A stretch of DNA of 64,000 bases, from assembly GCA_018433975.1 (NCBI GenBank), contig JAHDQE010000007.1, positions 1-64,000 on the forward strand, read 5' to 3'. The position numbers were made by a program, and so were the translations under genes. Below are positions 59,857 through 64,000 of the stretch, one piece after another. Below the pieces are notes generated by a model. It was not told the origin of the DNA. It worked only from the letters and a program-made list of their open reading frames with translations, and ran no database searches. Numbering within the stretch: position 1 is the first letter of the stretch; the number at the start of each line of letters is the position of its first letter. This stretch comes from Ornatilinea sp. GTDB lineage: Bacteria > Chloroflexota > Anaerolineae > Anaerolineales > Anaerolineaceae.

Positions 59857-61026
59857 TCAGATATTTTTTCCGTCAATCCACTTCATGATTTTTGAAATAC
59901 TTCGGCTGCGCTGATTTTTATAGTCCGCTTTGCTGATCTCATTGCGCTCAACCTGGTCTTCCAGCGCAATAATTTTTTGGATCTCCGGCTTGATCTCTTC
60001 AGGGCAGCCCGACAGTTCCGGCCCCTTGATCATCGCGATACAGATGATCACCGCAATAATAAACGCGCTGATGCCCATCACCAGGTTTTTTCCTCTTGAA
60101 TCGGGCGTTAATCCTGTCGCCGGGGTTTCCGAAGGGACCTGTTGAAGCTCAAGGGTAAAAGAAAACTCTTCCTCAGAAGCATAGGGTCCCCCCAGATAAA
60201 CATCGCCCACGCCAAATTCATTATCCTGAGTCTGGGTTTTCTGAAAGCTGTCCTTTTCGGCCACGCTGAAACGTTCCGTATTTCCGGTAATATAAATCGA
60301 CTGCACCGGGAATTCAAGCTGTCTCTTGATCGGCAGGTTTCGCAGCGAGGGAATTTCGTATGAAAAGACAACTTCATGAATATAAGGCTGGGGGCGGATG
60401 GGATAGCTGTCGTAATATTGATCTCCGTTTTGGAAAAAGCGCTGCCCCAGCCCCGGTTCGCTCACCTTCACATTTTGCGCTCCTTCAGGAGGCGTCCAGC
60501 GAAAGGTCGCGGGGGCTTCAACGTCTGCCGGGGACCCCGTAAAGGTATATGCGCCCTGGTTGATGATCTGATAAACCTCGGTGATTTGGACCAGATCATC
60601 CTCGGGATAGATCAGAAAATATAATTCATTAATGAGAATATCTTCCGTGCTTTCAGTGGTTTCGTAAACTACGATTTCTATGCTGGAATAATCGTTGTCA
60701 TCCAATATGAACTGCGGTGAAGTATAAACAGCCCCTGAATACTCAACATAGATCACATAACTGTTCCCAACCTCGGAAGACAGATCCTTAAACACAAAAG
60801 AGCCATCCTGCTCTACGGTGGTTTCATAAGAATTTCCCCACTCTTCTTCGGTAAAAAATTGAAGCGTGGCGGTTATGCCTGCCGGTACTTTCCCGTTTGG
60901 AGTGCCGTTGATCACTTTTCCGGAAACACCGGGACCCGTTTCCTGGCAAAAAGCTTTCGCCGGAAATAACAGCAGGATCAGGATGGTCAGGAAAATAAAT
61001 TTCCGGCTTCTAAATTTCATTTTCAT
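59857..61026 (-). CDS. Exported membrane-anchored protein of the ccm operon
   Basis: A protein of 389 residues. A signal peptide (FIFLTILILLLFPAKAFC) precedes a carboxypeptidase-regulatory-like beta-sandwich (about 30-110: VSGKVINGTPNGKVPAGITATLQF, GSFVFKDLSSEVGNSYVIYVEYSGAVYTS), then a beta-rich region (ITEVYQIINQGAYTFTG), and a transmembrane helix at about 310-330 (LVMGISAFIIAVIICIAMI). The cytoplasmic tail of 60 residues is helical (EIQKIIALEDQVERNEISKADYKNQRSR). It probably acts in cytochrome c maturation or as a chaperone of hemes or apo-cytochromes at the outer face. It overlaps the zinc-ribbon gene by 17 nt. Confidence 0.75.
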   Translation of the reverse strand: MKMKFRSRKFIFLTILILLLFPAKAFCQETGPGVSGKVINGTPNGKVPAGITATLQFFTEEEWGNSYETTVEQDGSFVFKDLSSEVGNSYVIYVEYSGAVYTSPQFILDDNDYSSIEIVVYETTESTEDILINELYFLIYPEDDLVQITEVYQIINQGAYTFTGSPADVEAPATFRWTPPEGAQNVKVSEPGLGQRFFQNGDQYYDSYPIRPQPYIHEVVFSYEIPSLRNLPIKRQLEFPVQSIYITGNTERFSVAEKDSFQKTQTQDNEFGVGDVYLGGPYASEEEFSFTLELQQVPSETPATGLTPDSRGKNLVMGISAFIIAVIICIAMIKGPELSGCPEEIKPEIQKIIALEDQVERNEISKADYKNQRSRSISKIMKWIDGKNI

Positions 61027-61273
61027 CCCTTGACAACTTTTTTCCGCAGTTGGGGCAGAAGCGGTCCCGCTCTCTTACGGATTCACCGCAAAACGGGCAA
61101 ACTTCAGGACGGCTGGGTTGGTCTTTTTCCCTTTGATTGCGTTCATCCCGGATCCATTTTTCAATCAACGCTTCTTTACCCTCCGGACTGCGCTTTCGGA
61201 AAGGAATCGCTATATAAACAATGACGAGCATTGCGATTGCTGCCATAAGGAAAATAACACCAGGATCGATCAC
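61010..61273 (-). CDS. Membrane-anchored zinc-ribbon protein
   Basis: A protein of 87 residues: one N-terminal transmembrane helix (VIFLMAAIAMLVIVYIAIPF), a charged linker, then a zinc ribbon CPFCGESVRERDRFCPNCGKKL (C-x2-C-x10-C-x2-C). It lies between the CcmF-CcmG fusion and the exported protein, overlapping the latter by 17 nt. A similar small protein is common in Chloroflexota ccm loci by position, but its task is unknown. Confidence 0.75.
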   Translation of the reverse strand: MIDPGVIFLMAAIAMLVIVYIAIPFRKRSPEGKEALIEKWIRDERNQREKDQPSRPEVCPFCGESVRERDRFCPNCGKKLSRDENEI

Positions 61274-61286
61274 TTTTTTCGCTTTC

Positions 61287-63764
61287 TCACGGTTCCATCA
61301 AAATCTCTTGGAGGGCGCTTTCAAGAGAACTCAAATCACTCGCGCCGATTTTCGCGTAGGCGATCAACCCATCGCGGTCGATAATATAAGTTTCCGGCAC
61401 GCCGGTCACTGAAAAGTTCATCGAGTTTTCGCCATCTTCGTCCATCACGGCAGGGAAAGTCAAGCCATACGTTTCAATAGTTTGGTTAACCGAGGGCAGA
61501 TCCGACTCATAGGTTATCCCAACGACAACAACGCCCCGGTTTGCGTACTCCTCCCAAATTGTTTGCAGTGCCGGTAACTCTTCCCGGCAGGAAGGGCACC
61601 ATGGTGCCCAGAAATTCACGACAACGATCTTACCCTGCAGATCTGCTGCGCGCAATTCCTCGCCGTCGCTGAGCTGCAATCCATCCAGCACAGGGGCTGC
61701 CGCCCCAACTTTTGGCCGCGAGAATTGCGTGCTCTCGACCCCGCGGGGAATCCCCCAGATTGCCCATACGGACAGCAGAAGTAATCCTAACCCGAACAAT
61801 AAATACCAGTTCCTGTATGATTTTTTAGAGAACCTGGGCGTCAGGGCAAGATACCCGCCTGCCAAAAAGAGAATCCCGCCGAACCATACAAAATTGATCA
61901 GGGGATTAATGTAAATTTGAAAAGTCGCATTCTCCCCTTCATCCGACCACCCGGCGAGAATGATATAAAGATCATCCCGGATGCTGGATCGAACCGCTGG
62001 CACCGTGATTACATCCTCATTTGATTCGAACTGGTTGAGGATCGGTTTTAAATGCGAAGTTATAGCACCGTTACGGCTTATGGATAGATCAGCCTGCGTT
62101 TGAAGAAAATCGGTACTGTAATTTTGTTCAATCCCCACATACTCCACCTGATATGCTCCAATGTCCATCGATTGGCCTTTTGTCAGCGTGACAATCTCGT
62201 CCGTGACATATAACCGCGAGCCAATAATTCCCAAAGCCAGGAGGATCAATCCTAAATGCGTGATTAAGCCCGCATTTTTTCGCTGCTGGCTGCTCATGAT
62301 GTCTGCAACGGCTTTCAATAAGCCTGAACTGCTTTCCTGTGTTCTTTTAACAATCCTTTGAACCAGAAGGATTGAGCCTGCCGTCATCGAAAACGCGATC
62401 AGGAAAAAGCCGGCGATTGAAAAAAGTTTATTAAACCCCAGATATGCCGTGGTGAAAGCGGCAAACAGGATGCCCACTCCCAGACTCACATAAATTGGGG
62501 CAGACTTTTTATGGCCGCTCAATGAGATTCCGGCTAACGGGCAGACGCCCATGATCAAAATCAGCAGCGCAAATTGCGGTCCCGTGACATTATCGAACCA
62601 GGTCGGTGAAATCCGAATTTGATTCGCCGTAAGCCAATCCGTCAGGGTTGGAAGGAGTGTTCCCAGCAGGATCGAGAAAGTCAGGATGAGCAGAAGAATA
62701 ACGGTGAGATAGAAAAGGCCAACGCGTGAAAACAACGAGGGCATGGATTCTTCCGTCTGCTCAACCGGAATTTTATTTTTTAGATAAATAAAAAGCGGAA
62801 CAAGCACTGCCGCGGCTATCCCCGCCAGTAAGATAAAGCGGATGCTGGATAACGAATAAGCGTGAACGGACTGGATCATTCCGCTGCGGGTGATAAAAGT
62901 TCCAAACAGCACCAGAGCATAAGAAATGACCGCGAGGAAAATATTCCATCCGTAGAAACCATGCTTTTCGTCTTGAAGCACAAACCCATGGATCAATGCG
63001 GTGGAAGTCAGCCACGGCATTAACCCCGCGTTTTCTACAGGGTCCCAACCCCAATACCCGCCCCAACCCAGCACATCATACGCCCACCGCATGCCAAGCA
63101 GCAGCCCTATCCCCAACCCGAACCACGAGAACAGCGTCCAGGCGTGCAGCGGACGCGTCCAGTACTGGTATTTCTTTAAAACCAATGCCGCAACAGCAAA
63201 AGAAAAAGGGATCGAAAGGCCGACATACCCGATGTATAAGGCCGGCGGGTGGAAAATCATCCCCGGATGTCTTAGCAGCGGGTTCATCCCCGAACCATCC
63301 ACCGGGATTGGGAAGATTCCGGTGAAGGGGTTTTGAAACAGGAAAGTCAACCCCGAAAAAAAGAACACCAATAAGTTTAAAACAACAGCGGCCGGATAGA
63401 CGGTTTGATTTTGTCTTTGGATCTGGTTGTGGATGGCCCAATAGGAAAAAAGGGCCTGCATAAAGCTCCACAGCAATAACGAGCCTTCCTGCCCGGCCCA
63501 CAGAGCCGATATTTTCAGATAAATTGGTTGCAATCTGGATGAATGACTGTATACGTACCCGATTTCAAATCGGTCGGTTAAAAAGGAGAAAAGGAGGAAG
63601 AGCACAGCGGTCGACAGCAGGAAGACCGCAGCCTGCATCGCGTGCACCGAGCTTCTCTTCCAGGCCGCGGCGTCATTTTTTTGCCCCATCCAGGCCGCGA
63701 AAGATGCAAACAAAGAAACAATTGAAGCGAAACCGACAAGAAAACTACCGATAGATGTGATCAT
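61287..63764 (-). CDS. ccmF: CcmF fused to a CcmG/ResA-type thioredoxin
   Basis: A protein of 825 residues. Residues about 1-650 are CcmF, the cytochrome c heme lyase: SAGQEGSLLLWSF-type start (ALWAGQEGSLLLWSFMQ), PVDGSGMNPLLRHPGMIFHPPALYIGYVG, WGGYWGWDPVENAGLMPWL (WWD domain), and GLITHLGLILLALGIIGSRLY. Residues about 685-825 are a thioredoxin domain with the active site WAPWCPSCREEL and cis-Pro GVPETYIID. It should reduce apocytochrome disulfides for heme attachment. In most organisms ccmF and ccmG are separate. Fusion would bring thiol reduction to the lyase. Start is 1 nt after the ccmE end. Confidence 0.93.
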   Translation of the reverse strand: MITSIGSFLVGFASIVSLFASFAAWMGQKNDAAAWKRSSVHAMQAAVFLLSTAVLFLLFSFLTDRFEIGYVYSHSSRLQPIYLKISALWAGQEGSLLLWSFMQALFSYWAIHNQIQRQNQTVYPAAVVLNLLVFFFSGLTFLFQNPFTGIFPIPVDGSGMNPLLRHPGMIFHPPALYIGYVGLSIPFSFAVAALVLKKYQYWTRPLHAWTLFSWFGLGIGLLLGMRWAYDVLGWGGYWGWDPVENAGLMPWLTSTALIHGFVLQDEKHGFYGWNIFLAVISYALVLFGTFITRSGMIQSVHAYSLSSIRFILLAGIAAAVLVPLFIYLKNKIPVEQTEESMPSLFSRVGLFYLTVILLLILTFSILLGTLLPTLTDWLTANQIRISPTWFDNVTGPQFALLILIMGVCPLAGISLSGHKKSAPIYVSLGVGILFAAFTTAYLGFNKLFSIAGFFLIAFSMTAGSILLVQRIVKRTQESSSGLLKAVADIMSSQQRKNAGLITHLGLILLALGIIGSRLYVTDEIVTLTKGQSMDIGAYQVEYVGIEQNYSTDFLQTQADLSISRNGAITSHLKPILNQFESNEDVITVPAVRSSIRDDLYIILAGWSDEGENATFQIYINPLINFVWFGGILFLAGGYLALTPRFSKKSYRNWYLLFGLGLLLLSVWAIWGIPRGVESTQFSRPKVGAAAPVLDGLQLSDGEELRAADLQGKIVVVNFWAPWCPSCREELPALQTIWEEYANRGVVVVGITYESDLPSVNQTIETYGLTFPAVMDEDGENSMNFSVTGVPETYIIDRDGLIAYAKIGASDLSSLESALQEILMEP

Positions 63765-63765
63765 C

Positions 63766-64000
63766 TCATTCTTCGATCTGTTTTGGCAGGTCTTCAGCGT
63801 AGCGCGAAGGGCATTTCATCAATAAATCATTCGCGTAAAAACGATTATCTTCTCCCAATTTTCCTTCAGCAATAACCTGAGCTTCATTCTCAAGAAGGTC
63901 GGGTTTTACCCCCTTAAAAACAACGGTCAACCGCTGTGCGCTCTCGTCGGCCACTGCTGCATGAAGCACCGCCGCCAGGCCGCCCTGTTCCTCAATAAGT
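63766..64000 (-). CDS. ccmE: CcmE, Cys-type (partial at window edge)
   Basis: The visible 77 codons are the C-terminal part of CcmE: AQRLTVVFKGVKPDLLENEAQVIAEGKL, then YANDLLMKCPSRYAED. The heme chaperone CcmE normally binds heme through His in H-x-x-x-Y; here the motif is C-P-S-R-Y (C-x-x-x-Y), the Cys-type known from archaea and some sulfate reducers. The N-terminus with membrane anchor and OB fold lies beyond the window. The reading frame stays open to base 64000. Confidence 0.88.
   Translation of the reverse strand, partial: LIEEQGGLAAVLHAAVADESAQRLTVVFKGVKPDLLENEAQVIAEGKLGEDNRFYANDLLMKCPSRYAEDLPKQIEE

Overview
The window looks like the chromosome of an anaerobic member of the Chloroflexota, most likely class Anaerolineae. 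This is inferred from gene content, not from a marker gene. Supporting points are the giant BTAD/STAND/TPR regulators, WD40 and VWA lipoproteins, MglA/roadblock proteins, a tungsten-type aldehyde ferredoxin oxidoreductase beside a group-4 [NiFe]-hydrogenase-like complex, and a Ccm system with a Cys-type CcmE. Base composition is moderate. The roadblock cluster and the first lipoprotein look richer in A+T than their neighbours. I found no rRNA, tRNA or CRISPR array.

Layout: 0.2-2.8 kb holds two lipoproteins. 2.8-11.5 kb is a mostly minus-strand run of single-gene functions: a SlyD-type isomerase, a minimal nucleotidyltransferase, a leucine-rich-repeat protein, a GNAT enzyme, a methyltransferase, SurE, a glycosyltransferase-like protein, a PHP phosphoesterase and a CPBP protease. 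12.1-15.8 kb is a plus-strand operon with two paralogous solute-binding proteins (the second fused to a VWA domain) and a membrane coiled-coil protein. 15.8-18.8 kb is a TetR-controlled flavodoxin-fold/NAD-epimerase operon with a perfect 15-bp-arm operator over its promoter. 18.9-20.2 kb carries a DUF4405 cytochrome-like membrane protein and an exported partner. 20.57-21.76 kb is a decayed IS4-type insertion sequence with CTAG target duplications.

21.9-27.6 kb is the most unusual region: a roadblock protein, an MglA-like GTPase, a second roadblock protein, a DUF4388-roadblock fusion, three consecutive Cys-containing V4R-like proteins, a class V aminotransferase and a small protein. It reads as a self-contained GTPase switch joined to small-molecule or metal sensing. 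27.9-40.5 kb holds two ~1,070-1,090-residue STAND/TPR regulators flanking a glycerol facilitator, then two large lipoproteins. 40.6-42.3 kb has VOC and DinB family proteins.

42.5-51.65 kb (minus) is a ten-gene energy operon: AOR ferredoxin, AOR, a MoaD-like protein, two antiporter-like subunits and the six core subunits of an Ech-like group-4 hydrogenase. The likely scheme is oxidation of aldehydes to acids, ferredoxin reduction, then proton reduction coupled to ion pumping. A GAF histidine kinase and NarL-type regulator lie directly upstream (51.8-53.7 kb), and two direct repeats 22 bp apart sit over the operon promoter. 54.0-57.4 kb has an SRPBCC protein, a TMEM175-like channel, a second CPBP protease and a methyltransferase. 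57.5-64.0 kb is a compact cytochrome c maturation operon with CcmE (cut by the window edge), a CcmF-CcmG fusion, a zinc-ribbon protein, an exported protein, a CcmA-CcmB fusion, CcmC and a 32-residue CcmD.
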